Positions 42,673 to 49,973 of a DNA stretch of 64,000 nt are shown here, piece after piece. The DNA is from Pseudodesulfovibrio sp. zrk46. Lineage in GTDB: Bacteria > Desulfobacterota > Desulfovibrionia > Desulfovibrionales > Desulfovibrionaceae. The translations under genes and the position numbers were made by a program. Position 1 is the stretch's first letter. Each line of letters opens with the position of its first letter. The notes beneath the pieces were generated by a model that was not told where the DNA came from, made no database searches, and saw only the letters and a program-made list of their open reading frames with translations. The stretch covers positions 3,771,501 through 3,835,500 of the forward strand of contig NZ_CP051216.1 in the NCBI RefSeq assembly GCF_012516435.1, given 5' to 3'.

Positions 42673-42765
42673 ATTTCTTGATCAAATTAATCATGATTCA
42701 ACAAACTTATGTAATATTTGGTTAAAAACCAAACATACTAATTGAAAACATTTCTCAAAAGCCTC

Positions 42766-42794
42766 TTGACATTGATTCTCAACATCACTATTTA
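42766..42794 (+). promoter_or_regulatory. candidate feo promoter with an overlapping palindrome
   Basis: Consensus TTGACA (42766-42771) and TATTTA (42789-42794) are 17 nt apart. The spacer contains TTGA-TTC-TCAA (42772-42782), an inverted repeat well placed to block RNA polymerase, so iron repression could act here. Confidence 0.5.
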
Positions 42795-42835
42795 TCACTC
42801 GTTCGCCTCAAAAAGAGGCATCAAGTGAGGAAATC

Positions 42836-43018
42836 ATGATAGACAACATTCTGGTCGGAGCCATCGTACTAATTGCTGCCGTTTACATTGGTCGTCGCTT
42901 GTATAGCCAATTCACTGCCAAGTCATCCGGTTGCGGCTGCTCCGGGTGTGGACAAGCAGGCTCCTGCTCTGGCATACAGGACACCCCTGGCGCCAGCCAC
43001 TGCGACTCCGCTAAGTAA
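42836..43018 (+). CDS. FeoB-associated Cys-rich membrane protein
   Basis: A 60-residue single-pass membrane protein. One N-terminal helix (ILVGAIVLIAAVYIGRRLY) is followed by a Cys-rich tail (SGCGCSGCGQAGSCSG and a last Cys in SHCDSAK). It belongs to the FeoB-associated Cys-rich membrane group found beside feoAB in many anaerobes. The cysteines probably bind iron or sense redox state. GAGG lies 8 nt before the ATG. feoA starts 50 nt downstream. Confidence 0.9.
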   Translation: MIDNILVGAIVLIAAVYIGRRLYSQFTAKSSGCGCSGCGQAGSCSGIQDTPGASHCDSAK

Positions 43019-43068
43019 TTTTTTTTGCCACATCATTGATAAAGATTATCAACCAAAAGGATTCAATC

Positions 43069-43311
43069 ATGGGGAAACCGGTTAGCCTGCGTAAGGCAAA
43101 AGTCAACCAGCATCTGAAAATCGTAACCATCTCCGCCAGCGGCGAACTTGGTCGCCGCATCCGTGACATGGGACTGATCCCCGGCACTGAATGCAAAGTC
43201 ATCGGCAAGGCACCACTCAAAGACCCTGTGGCCCTCCGTCTCAAAGACTTCACTCTCACTTTGCGCAACAGCGAAGCAGATCACATTACAGTTTCCATTC
43301 TGGAGGACTAA
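43069..43311 (+). CDS. feoA: ferrous iron transport protein A
   Basis: An 80-residue FeoA with an SH3-like fold: LRKAKVNQHLKIVTISASGELGRRIRDMGLIPGTECKVIG, ending with LTLRNSEADHITV. It modulates FeoB in ferrous iron uptake. The ATG at 43069 has AGGA 8 nt upstream; the longer frame from 43036 has none. feoB starts 5 nt after the stop. Confidence 0.92.
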   Translation: MGKPVSLRKAKVNQHLKIVTISASGELGRRIRDMGLIPGTECKVIGKAPLKDPVALRLKDFTLTLRNSEADHITVSILED

Positions 43312-43316
43312 ACACC

Positions 43317-45449
43317 ATGGCCCATTATACCATTGGTATCGCAGGCAATCCCAACTGCGGTAAAACCACCATGTTCAACGCCCTGACAGGCGCCCGACAA
43401 CATGTCGGCAACTGGCCCGGCGTAACCGTTGAAAAAAAGATCGGTAACCTTACTCGCGGTGAAGATCAGGTTGAAGTAGTGGACCTTCCCGGTACCTACT
43501 CCCTGACAGCCTATACTCAAGAAGAACTGGTAGCTCGCAATTTCCTCGTTGATGAACGCCCAGAAGTAGTCATCGACGTCATGAACGCCGACGCGCTGGA
43601 ACGAAACCTGTATCTGGCAGTCCAAATCATGGAGCTTGGTGTTCCGTTAGTTCTTGGCTTGAACATGATGGACGAAGTTCGCGCTAGCGGAAAAGAAATC
43701 GATAGTGCACGTCTCGCCGAGCTGAGCGGCTGCGCTGTTGTCGAGACTGTAGCTCGCAGTGGTGAAGGAACTGAAGAACTCCTGAACGCAGGCATTGCCC
43801 TTGCTAAAGACAAAAAAGGTCTCTGGAGTCCTGTAAATATTTCGTACGGTCCGGACCTCGACCCTGTTCTTGATGAAATGGAAAAGCTCATCAATGAAGC
43901 CGATTTCCTGACCGACAAAGTGCCTGCCCGTTGGACCGGCATCAAGTACCTTGAACGCGACGAAGACGTTGTAATCAAGGGACGCATGGCTAACACAAAT
44001 CTTTCCGACAAGCTGGAAGACATGGCCCGCGAAGTGGGGGAGCATACCCAGAAGACTCTCCACGCCTTGCCCGACGCACTTATCGCGGATCATCGCTATG
44101 GATACATCGCCAGCATCATCAAAGATGTAGTTTCCTACCCTTCCCTGGATGAAGACCGCATCAGCCGGTCCGATGAGATGGACAAGGTCCTGACTCACAA
44201 GATCCTTGGTCCCCTCATCATGCTCGGTGTCATTTTCATGATCTATAAGGTCACCTTCACCGTAGGTGAAATCCCAATGGGCTGGCTGGAAACATTATTC
44301 GGCTGGATTGGTGATGCCGCCACGGAAGCCCTGCCCGAAGGACATTTCCGTTCTTTGATTGTCTCCGGTATCATTGACGGCGTTGGCGGCGTGCTTGGCT
44401 TCGTTCCGCTCATTATGTTCATGTTCCTCATGATCTCCGCATTGGAGGACTCCGGTTACATCGCCCGTATGGCCTACATGCTCGACCGCGTATTCAAGAT
44501 CTTCGGCTTGCACGGCACCTCTGTCCTTCCCTTCATCGTTTCCGGCGGCATTGCTGGCGGTTGTGCGGTCCCTGGCGTCATGGCATCCCGCACCCTGCGC
44601 AGCCCCAAGGAAAAACTGGCTACCATCTTTGTTGCGCCCTACATGACCTGTGGCGCCAAGGTTCCTGTCTTCCTCATGCTGGCAGCAGCGTTCTTCCCAG
44701 AGTACGGCGCATCCGTCATGCTCATGATCACCTTGGGTGCATGGGTTATGGCTCTCATCGTAGCTCGAATCCTGCGCTCCACAGTTATCCGCGGCGAATC
44801 TACTCCCTTTGTCATGGAACTGCCGCCCTACCGCATGCCAACTCTCCGAGGCGTACTGATCCATACCTGGGAGCGCACTTGGGAATACGCCAAGAAGGCC
44901 GGTACCGTAATTCTCGGAATCTCCATCCTGATCTGGGCCATGATGACCTTCCCGCAGCTCCCAGCTGATCGTATTGCCCATTACGAGCAACTCCGCGCCG
45001 CCGCTTCCGAAGAAGCTGTCGTGGATATCGACAACGCTGAAGCAGAAGAAGCCATTCGTCACACTATTGCGGGCCGTATCGGCACCGCCATGGAGCCTGT
45101 CACCCAGTTGGCCGGTTTCAACTGGCGCACCAATATCGCCCTGACTGGCGGATTCGCAGCCAAGGAAGTCATCGTCTCCACCCTCGGTACCGCCTACTCC
45201 ATGGGCGAAGTTGACACCGAAGAGACACAGCCCCTGTCTGACCGACTTGTGGCCGACGCAGACTTCTCCAAGGCAACCGCAGTGGCGCTCATCCTCTTCA
45301 CCATGCTTTACGCACCATGCTTCGTAACCGTCGTTGCCATGGCTCGTGAATCGAGCTGGAAGTGGGCCGCATACTCAGTCTTTGGTTCCACAGGTCTCGC
45401 CTTCTTCATGGCAGTCCTAGGCTACAACGTAACCAAGGCGTTTATGTAA
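43317..45449 (+). CDS. feoB: ferrous iron transporter B
   Basis: A 710-residue Fe(II) transporter. The N-terminal G domain has G1 GNPNCGKTTMFNALTG (from residue 9), G3 DLPGTYSLT and G4 GLNMMDE, followed by a GDI-like helical region (about 170-280). The C-terminal membrane part begins near residue 295 and holds two Gate regions, including a characteristic VPGVMASRTL and PYMTCGAKVPVF (a Cys and Met-rich segment) and FAAKEVIVSTLGTAY. I start it at 43317, 5 nt after feoA with GGAGG upstream, not at the long frame opening inside feoA. A strong terminator follows. Confidence 0.96.
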   Translation: MAHYTIGIAGNPNCGKTTMFNALTGARQHVGNWPGVTVEKKIGNLTRGEDQVEVVDLPGTYSLTAYTQEELVARNFLVDERPEVVIDVMNADALERNLYLAVQIMELGVPLVLGLNMMDEVRASGKEIDSARLAELSGCAVVETVARSGEGTEELLNAGIALAKDKKGLWSPVNISYGPDLDPVLDEMEKLINEADFLTDKVPARWTGIKYLERDEDVVIKGRMANTNLSDKLEDMAREVGEHTQKTLHALPDALIADHRYGYIASIIKDVVSYPSLDEDRISRSDEMDKVLTHKILGPLIMLGVIFMIYKVTFTVGEIPMGWLETLFGWIGDAATEALPEGHFRSLIVSGIIDGVGGVLGFVPLIMFMFLMISALEDSGYIARMAYMLDRVFKIFGLHGTSVLPFIVSGGIAGGCAVPGVMASRTLRSPKEKLATIFVAPYMTCGAKVPVFLMLAAAFFPEYGASVMLMITLGAWVMALIVARILRSTVIRGESTPFVMELPPYRMPTLRGVLIHTWERTWEYAKKAGTVILGISILIWAMMTFPQLPADRIAHYEQLRAAASEEAVVDIDNAEAEEAIRHTIAGRIGTAMEPVTQLAGFNWRTNIALTGGFAAKEVIVSTLGTAYSMGEVDTEETQPLSDRLVADADFSKATAVALILFTMLYAPCFVTVVAMARESSWKWAAYSVFGSTGLAFFMAVLGYNVTKAFM

Positions 45450-45468
45450 CACCAAAATCATACCACTC

Positions 45469-45502
45469 AAAAAAGGGAGTCCTCGCGGGCTCCCTTTTTT
45501 TT
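45469..45502 (+). terminator. terminator of the feo operon
   Basis: AAAAAAGGGAG and CTCCCTTTTTTTT flank a 10-nt loop, 20 nt after the feoB stop. A run of eight T follows the stem. Confidence 0.9.
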
Positions 45503-45603
45503 GTGCCTTTCTGACCTGTATATGCTCGTTCGATTCCTAAGGAGAGTCTTTCTTTTTGAGGGCAAATGCCATATCTTCCCGCTCGAGAAGAGAGAGGATA
45601 AAC

Positions 45604-46566
45604 ATGAGTAAATTGGTCGAGATAATAAAAGAGCTGTTGCGAGACGCATTCTCTGCAACTCTTGAATTGTGCAAGGTAATGGTCCCCATTCTGATCCTGG
45701 TCAAAGTGCTTCAGGAGTTGGGACTTATTCAATACCTTGCTTGGCCGCTTGAGCCTGTCATGGCATTGGTGGGACTTCCTGCTGAGATGGGGCTTGTCTG
45801 GGCCTCCGCCATTATTAATAACATATATACCGGCATGATCGTACTTGCATCACTGGTTGGCGACAATCCGCTGACCACAGCACAGGCGACCATCATAGGT
45901 GTCCTCATGCTGGTCGCGCACGGCATTCCTGTAGAATGTGCCATTGCCCGCAAATCCGGCGCGCGTTTCCTGTTTCAGGTATTCATGCGACTTGTGGGAG
46001 CCTTTATTTTCGCATGGATTCTTCACAGCATTTACTCGGCCACAGGGACCCTTCAAGGGCCGGCAACCATGCTTTTCCAGGTCGATGCGGCTACAGACAC
46101 TTCGATTATGGGCTGGGCAATGGACCAGGGACGCAACCTGATCTCCATTTTCTTCATCATCCTTGGCCTACTCATCATGATGCGCGTTTTGCACGCCATC
46201 AAAGTGATCGACCTGATGAATCGCATCCTGCGCCCTGTTCTCGACCTCATCGGCATTGGCCCCAAAGCATCTGCAATTACCGTCATCGGCCTGACTATGG
46301 GACTCTCCTACGGTGGTGGCCTCATCATCAATGAAGCCAAAAGCGGCACCGTGGGAAAGGAAGACATATTCTACTCTCTCACACTCATGGGCTTGTGCCA
46401 CTCGCTTATCGAGGATACCTTACTCATCATGGTCATCGGTGGTCACATCTCCGGTGTATTGTGGGGACGTCTACTTCTCTCAGTCCTCATCATGGCTGGA
46501 GTCGTTCAAATTGTCCGACGACTTTCACCAGAATTTCAGAATAAATACCTTTGGGTGGCAAAATAG
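45604..46566 (+). CDS. Gate-domain (nucleoside recognition) membrane protein
   Basis: A 320-residue polytopic membrane protein of the nucleoside-recognition/Gate family. There are about eight helices, with two Gate-like halves: residues 15-160 (MVPILILVKVLQELGLIQYL, PVMALVGLPAEMGLVWASAIINNIY) and 185-320 (IKVIDLMNRILRPVLDLIGI, GLTMGLSYGGGLIINEA, SLIEDTLLIMVIG). The Gate domain also occurs in FeoB and in SpmA/SpmB. Its position right after the feo terminator suggests a metal- or iron-related transport role, but it has its own ribosome site (GAGAGGA) and probably its own promoter. Substrate unknown. Confidence 0.8.
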   Translation: MSKLVEIIKELLRDAFSATLELCKVMVPILILVKVLQELGLIQYLAWPLEPVMALVGLPAEMGLVWASAIINNIYTGMIVLASLVGDNPLTTAQATIIGVLMLVAHGIPVECAIARKSGARFLFQVFMRLVGAFIFAWILHSIYSATGTLQGPATMLFQVDAATDTSIMGWAMDQGRNLISIFFIILGLLIMMRVLHAIKVIDLMNRILRPVLDLIGIGPKASAITVIGLTMGLSYGGGLIINEAKSGTVGKEDIFYSLTLMGLCHSLIEDTLLIMVIGGHISGVLWGRLLLSVLIMAGVVQIVRRLSPEFQNKYLWVAK

Positions 46567-46593
46567 CTTCCCTGCAAAACAAGGAGAAATGAT

Positions 46594-46974
46594 ATGTCCA
46601 TTACTCTCGTACACACAGACAAAGCCCCGGCAGCAGTTGGCCCTTACTCCCAGGCAACCAAAGCCGGCGGAACTCTCTATGTCTCCGGCCAGCTCGGCAT
46701 CATCCCCGGCGAAGGCAAACTGGCAGAAGGGTTCGAGGCGCAGACCAAACAGGCTCTGGAAAACCTCAAAGCCATTGTAGAAGAAGCCGGTTCCTCTCTG
46801 GAAAAGGTTATGATGGTCGACATCTTCGTCACAGACATGGGCAAATTCGCCGACCTAAATGCCATTTACTCCGAATATTTCACCGATCACAAGCCTGCTC
46901 GCGCAGCTATCGAAGTAGCCGGTCTTCCCCTCGGCGGTCTGGTTGAAATCAAGTGCGTAGCCCTTTGTAGCTAG
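46594..46974 (+). CDS. ridA: RidA-family enamine/imine deaminase
   Basis: A 126-residue RidA (YjgF/YER057c) protein. PAAVGPYSQATKAGGTLYVSGQLGI and the active-site Arg in KPARAAIEVAGLPLGGLVEIKCVA match the family. RidA hydrolyses reactive enamine or imine intermediates, such as those from serine/threonine dehydratase, protecting PLP enzymes. It starts 28 nt after the Gate-domain gene with an AAGGAG site, so the two may be co-transcribed. Confidence 0.93.
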   Translation: MSITLVHTDKAPAAVGPYSQATKAGGTLYVSGQLGIIPGEGKLAEGFEAQTKQALENLKAIVEEAGSSLEKVMMVDIFVTDMGKFADLNAIYSEYFTDHKPARAAIEVAGLPLGGLVEIKCVALCS

Positions 46975-46993
46975 ATCTTAACGTAACCTATAC

Positions 46994-47023
46994 TTGACAC
47001 TTCAAATTAACTTCGGATATTTA
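46994..47023 (+). promoter_or_regulatory. promoter of the ADH synthase leader
   Basis: Consensus TTGACA (46994-46999) with a GATATT or TATTTA -10 at 16-18 nt spacing. Transcription should start near 47028, only a few bases before the leader-peptide ATG. Confidence 0.6.
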
Positions 47024-47032
47024 GTACAAATC

Positions 47033-47110
47033 ATGCACAACATCACCGCTCGTTTCTTTTTCTTTTTTAGCTTTTATTTCAGGAACGCCTGCGGTCTTGG
47101 TGTGCACTAG
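47033..47110 (+). CDS. Phe-rich attenuator leader peptide
   Basis: A 25-codon frame with ATG at 47033 and TAG at 47108. It begins MHNITAR and then has FFFFFSFYF (codons 8-16: seven Phe and one Tyr of nine), ending in GLGVH. Such a run of a regulated amino acid just before a terminator hairpin is the hallmark of ribosome-mediated attenuation, as in the pheA leader. No Shine-Dalgarno site is evident and the mRNA 5' end may lie only about five bases upstream, so translation may be near-leaderless. The frame is far too short to be expected for a normal gene, but its composition is very unlikely by chance. Confidence 0.8.
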   Translation: MHNITARFFFFFSFYFRNACGLGVH

Positions 47111-47172
47111 CATTTAGTAGAGAGAAACTAACCAAGAGGCCGCGGGCAAAGTCCGCGGCCTCTTTCTTTTTG
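47090..47172 (+). promoter_or_regulatory. transcription attenuator (antiterminator and terminator)
   Basis: Terminator: a 12-bp perfect stem AAGAGGCCGCGG (47134-47145) / CCGCGGCCTCTT (47153-47164) followed by TCTTTTT. Antiterminator: TCTTGGT (47095-47101) pairs with ACCAAGA (47131-47137), and GCGG (47091-47094) with CCGC (47140-47143) across a 2-nt bulge, destroying the terminator stem. A ribosome stalled on the Phe codons (47054-47080) leaves 47090-47101 free; a ribosome reaching the stop codon covers it. A third pairing, ACCGC (47045-47049) with GCGGT (47091-47095), may act as the early pause hairpin. Confidence 0.8.
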
Positions 47173-47209
47173 GGCCGCACCGCCGGTCAAAAATCAAGGA
47201 GAGGGAGTT

Positions 47210-48001
47210 ATGCACCTGGGTAAAGCAATCAGAATGGAACGCATCATGAACCGTAACAACGGACGCACCATCGTTGTGCCTCTGGACCACGGCGTAACCG
47301 TTGGTCCCATCTACGGTCTCATCGATCTGCGCGACACCGTAAATCAAGTCGCCGAAGGCGGCGCCAATGCCATGCTCATGCATAAGGGAATTCCCCGTTG
47401 TTCCCACCGTGCAGGCGGAAAGGACATCGGCCTTATCATTCACCTGTCCGCGTCTACATCCCTGTCGCCCTTCCCCAATGCCAAGACCATGGTTGGCACC
47501 GTTGCTGATGCCCTCAAAATCGGTGCGGATGCTGTTTCTGTTCACGTCAATCTCGGCGACGAAACCGAACCGCAGATGCTGGCCGACTTCGGTGCGCTAG
47601 CTTCTGAGGCAAATGAATGGGGTATGCCGGTTCTGGCCATGATGTATGCCCGAGGCCCCAAGATTTCCAATGAATACGACCCCGAAGTCGTAGCCCACTG
47701 TGCTCGCGTCGGCGTTGAATTGGGGGCAGACATCGTCAAGGTCAACTACACCGGCGACCGTGAATCCTTCTCAAAGGTAGTGGATGGCTGCTGTGTACCT
47801 GTGGTCATTGCAGGTGGCCCCAAGCTCGAGAGCGAGCGAGACCTCGTTCAAATGGTATACGACTCTGTCCAAGCAGGTGGTGCAGGCCTTTCCGTTGGAC
47901 GCAATATCTTCCAGCACCCCAGCCCGGCCAAAATCGTGGCCGCCCTCAACAAGGTGGTTCACGAAGACTGGGACGTGGATGCAGCAATGGAACTGCTGTA
48001 A
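47210..48001 (+). CDS. 2-amino-3,7-dideoxy-D-threo-hept-6-ulosonate (ADH) synthase
   Basis: A 263-residue DhnA/class I aldolase-family enzyme. [13 protein letters not shown] (about residues 22-34) and the Schiff-base Lys in [11 protein letters not shown] (about 180) match ADH synthase of the archaeal MJ0400 type, which starts the DHQ route to aromatic amino acids without DAHP synthase and is known in Desulfovibrio. LsrF-type and other aldolases are alternatives by fold, but the Phe-controlled attenuator upstream strongly supports an aromatic biosynthetic role. GGAGAGG precedes the ATG. A terminator follows directly, so it is transcribed alone. Confidence 0.9.
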   Translation: MHLGKAIRMERIMNRNNGRTIVVPLDHGVTVGPIYGLIDLRDTVNQVAEGGANAMLMHKGIPRCSHRAGGKDIGLIIHLSASTSLSPFPNAKTMVGTVADALKIGADAVSVHVNLGDETEPQMLADFGALASEANEWGMPVLAMMYARGPKISNEYDPEVVAHCARVGVELGADIVKVNYTGDRESFSKVVDGCCVPVVIAGGPKLESERDLVQMVYDSVQAGGAGLSVGRNIFQHPSPAKIVAALNKVVHEDWDVDAAMELL

Positions 48002-48004
48002 GCA

Positions 48005-48036
48005 AAAAGGCGGGGAGAAATCCCCGCCTTTTGTCA
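48005..48036 (+). terminator. terminator of the ADH synthase gene
   Basis: AAAGGCGGGGA / TCCCCGCCTTTT with a short GAAA-containing loop, right after the stop codon. Confidence 0.85.
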
Positions 48037-48169
48037 TTTTGGATGTGTCAATTTTCCAACATTGTAAGACATTGCGCAGCAATGTTTTCCGACACGACGA
48101 AAACACCCACTGTAACCAATAGTAAATACTACTAATCCGAAAAAGCTTCCCCTTGGCACACATAGTGCT

Positions 48170-48175
48170 TATACT
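48170..48175 (+). promoter_or_regulatory. candidate -10 element of the small RNA at 48182
   Basis: TATACT lies about 7 nt before the 5' end of the conserved-looking structure. The matching -35 (TTCCCC at 17-nt spacing) is weak. Confidence 0.4.
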
Positions 48176-48181
48176 ATAAGT

Positions 48182-48298
48182 ACCTGGGAGACAGGTGAGG
48201 CCGGAAAGAGATTGGGAACCAACACAAACAGAAGGTTGAAAAGGCCCTAGGCCTAATTTAACACAGCGTTCCAGTCCACCTGCCCACGGTCTCTCCGG
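48182..48298 (+). ncRNA. structured small RNA, possibly 6S-like
   Basis: A non-coding stretch between the terminator of the ADH synthase gene and the convergent Hpt gene folds into one long rod. The closing stem is CCTGGGAGAC (48183-48192) with GTCTCTCCGG (48289-48298), one mismatch and one G-U pair. Next come AGGTG/CACCT, GGAAC/GTTCC, and an apical GTTGAAAAGGCC-CTA-GGCCTAATTTAAC hairpin, separated by internal loops, the largest being 17 by 4 nt. A -10-like TATACT sits just ahead. A rod with internal bubbles recalls 6S RNA, but I cannot confirm the family. The SRP and RNase P signatures are absent. It may extend into the long hairpin that follows. Confidence 0.5.
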
Positions 48299-48354
48299 GC
48301 CACAAAGACAGGAAGGGCGATCACCTCAGTGACCGCCCTTCCTGCCTTTGTGGC
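48299..48354. repeat. long near-perfect hairpin between convergent transcripts
   Basis: Arms GCCACAAAG and CTTTGTGGC, then CAGGAAGGGCG / CGCCCTTCCTG after one mismatch, then TCAC/GTGA around CTCA. No T tract on either side, so termination efficiency is uncertain. It may be the 3' hairpin of the small RNA. Confidence 0.6.
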
Positions 48355-48362
48355 AAACAAAT

Positions 48363-48671
48363 CTATTCTCCGAACTCAACCCGAACGTTGTCCAGATAGT
48401 AAGACATCTTCTCTGTCACCTGCTTTGCCTGAACTCTGTCCTCAGACTTGGCAGCCATCTCCAGTTCAAGGCCTATATCCCCCATACCGCGAAAACCGTA
48501 ACCGTAGCCAGTTCCCTTTGCAGTATGCCCCAGCCTGGCAAGCGTCTCAAAATCACCCGCTTCGAGAGCAGCCTGCATCTTGATGACGTCTTTTTTCGAG
48601 TTGTCGAAAAACTTCTCCATCAACTCTTCTAGATCGGGATCAATATGCTCGACAAATGGACTGCCGGTCAT
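48363..48671 (-). CDS. free-standing Hpt (histidine phosphotransfer) protein
   Basis: A 102-residue Hpt-domain protein with the phospho-His at residue 49 (LARLGHTAKGTGYGYGF) in a four-helix arrangement. It should relay phosphate between a hybrid kinase and a response regulator. The window's hybrid kinase at 16.2-17.8 kb has no Hpt partner next to it, but any link to this protein is speculation. GGAGG lies 5 nt before the ATG. It is divergent from the MltC-like gene and convergent with the small RNA region. Confidence 0.85.
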   Translation of the reverse strand: MTGSPFVEHIDPDLEELMEKFFDNSKKDVIKMQAALEAGDFETLARLGHTAKGTGYGYGFRGMGDIGLELEMAAKSEDRVQAKQVTEKMSYYLDNVRVEFGE

Positions 48672-48806
48672 GTTTTCCTCCGGGACAAAAGACAGGTTGA
48701 ACGAATATCAACACGAACTTGTGTTTCCAAGCAAAGGCCAATAATCTATATTCCACTCTTTCTACACAAATGCAAAATGTCAAGTGGATTTAAACCGTTG
48801 CATAAA

Positions 48807-49961
48807 ATGAAACATATCGTCCTCCTGCTGTCACTTTTGACACTCTTTTCCTGCTCCCGTTACGACGCCGTACGCATTGCCCGCGCGGCAGCAACAGGCA
48901 GCCCTACGGCTGCAGCAGAAGCACTGGCTCGCGACAAAGCCATCGGCTATGCCTCCAACCCCAAAGCCTTGGCTGCTGACCTCAAGCAGTTCAAAAAGAT
49001 AATTGATGACTTTATCCAGTCTATCGAATCCGTCTGGGGCGAAAACGACGTTCGGATTCCCCGCCCCAAAGAATACGTAAAATACACCCACAACTACCTT
49101 TCCCGTGCGAGTGTTGATTTCGATTCAGGCATCATCACCGTAGAGACTGTGGATAATAAGAAGCCCAAGGACAGCTTGAAAAACGCCATCGTCACCACCC
49201 TTCTCACACCAGGTGACCCTCGAGCCGTCGATCTCTACTCGGCCAAAACAGTCAAACTTGGCGAAGCGCCCTTCCTGCTTGGCGAAGTAAAGGACAACGA
49301 GAACAAAGACATCCGTTGGGCATGGCGAGCTGAACGATATGCCGACTACCTGCTCGCAACTAACATGAAAACGCGCAAGGTAGACGGCAAAACGGCTTGG
49401 TACGTCTCTTTCAATATGGTGAAAGACCACCTGAATATCCGTGCCCGCAAATATCGTGAATTGGTTGAATCAGCGTCAAAGCGATTCCATGTCAGCAGGA
49501 ACCTGATCTATGCCATCATGAAGGTTGAATCCGACTTCAACCCCTTTGCCGTCAGCTCAGCCATGGCCCTCGGCCTCATGCAGGTAGTTCCGACTACGGC
49601 AGGCAGTGATGTTTATGCCTATCTCCACGGCAAGAAAGGCACCCCGTCTCGTCAGGCTTTGCTACAGCCCCCGACCAATATCACATACGGAACAGCCTAC
49701 CTCCACATGCTCGACACAAAATATCTTGCAGAGATTAATAATCCGGTCACTAGAGAGTATTGTGTCATAGCCGGTTATAACGGTGGCGCAGGATCAGCAT
49801 TACGGACTTTCCATAAGGACAAAAAGAAAGCTGCTCAGATCATCAACAAGACTCCGGCATCAAAGGTATACGAAGCGTTACGATATAGACATCCGTACGA
49901 GGAAACACGCCGTTACCTTGGCAAGGTTCTTGAAGCGAAAAAGCAATTCGTCAACTTCTAG
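48807..49961 (+). CDS. MltC-like lytic transglycosylase lipoprotein
   Basis: A 384-residue lipoprotein. The lipobox LTLFSC places the acylated Cys at about residue 16. Residues about 60-190 resemble the MltC-specific N-terminal domain (RIPRPKEYVKYTHNYLSRASVDFDSG), and residues about 210-345 form the SLT domain with catalytic Glu in IYAIMKVESDFNPFAVSS, then GLMQVVP and AGYNGG. It cleaves peptidoglycan. I start it at 48807, where the lipoprotein signal begins; the open frame upstream is not protein-like. Confidence 0.88.
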   Translation: MKHIVLLLSLLTLFSCSRYDAVRIARAAATGSPTAAAEALARDKAIGYASNPKALAADLKQFKKIIDDFIQSIESVWGENDVRIPRPKEYVKYTHNYLSRASVDFDSGIITVETVDNKKPKDSLKNAIVTTLLTPGDPRAVDLYSAKTVKLGEAPFLLGEVKDNENKDIRWAWRAERYADYLLATNMKTRKVDGKTAWYVSFNMVKDHLNIRARKYRELVESASKRFHVSRNLIYAIMKVESDFNPFAVSSAMALGLMQVVPTTAGSDVYAYLHGKKGTPSRQALLQPPTNITYGTAYLHMLDTKYLAEINNPVTREYCVIAGYNGGAGSALRTFHKDKKKAAQIINKTPASKVYEALRYRHPYEETRRYLGKVLEAKKQFVNF

Positions 49962-49973
49962 ACAAACACAGAA

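Noticed and set aside
43191-43316. N-terminal extension of FeoB opening inside feoA
   Set aside because: FeoB begins with its G domain directly after ATG at 43317, which has GGAGG and 5-nt spacing from feoA.
48181-48300. SRP (4.5S) RNA
   Set aside because: The GGCCGGAAAG stretch recalls the GGAA tetraloop, but flanking bases do not form the conserved domain IV helix.
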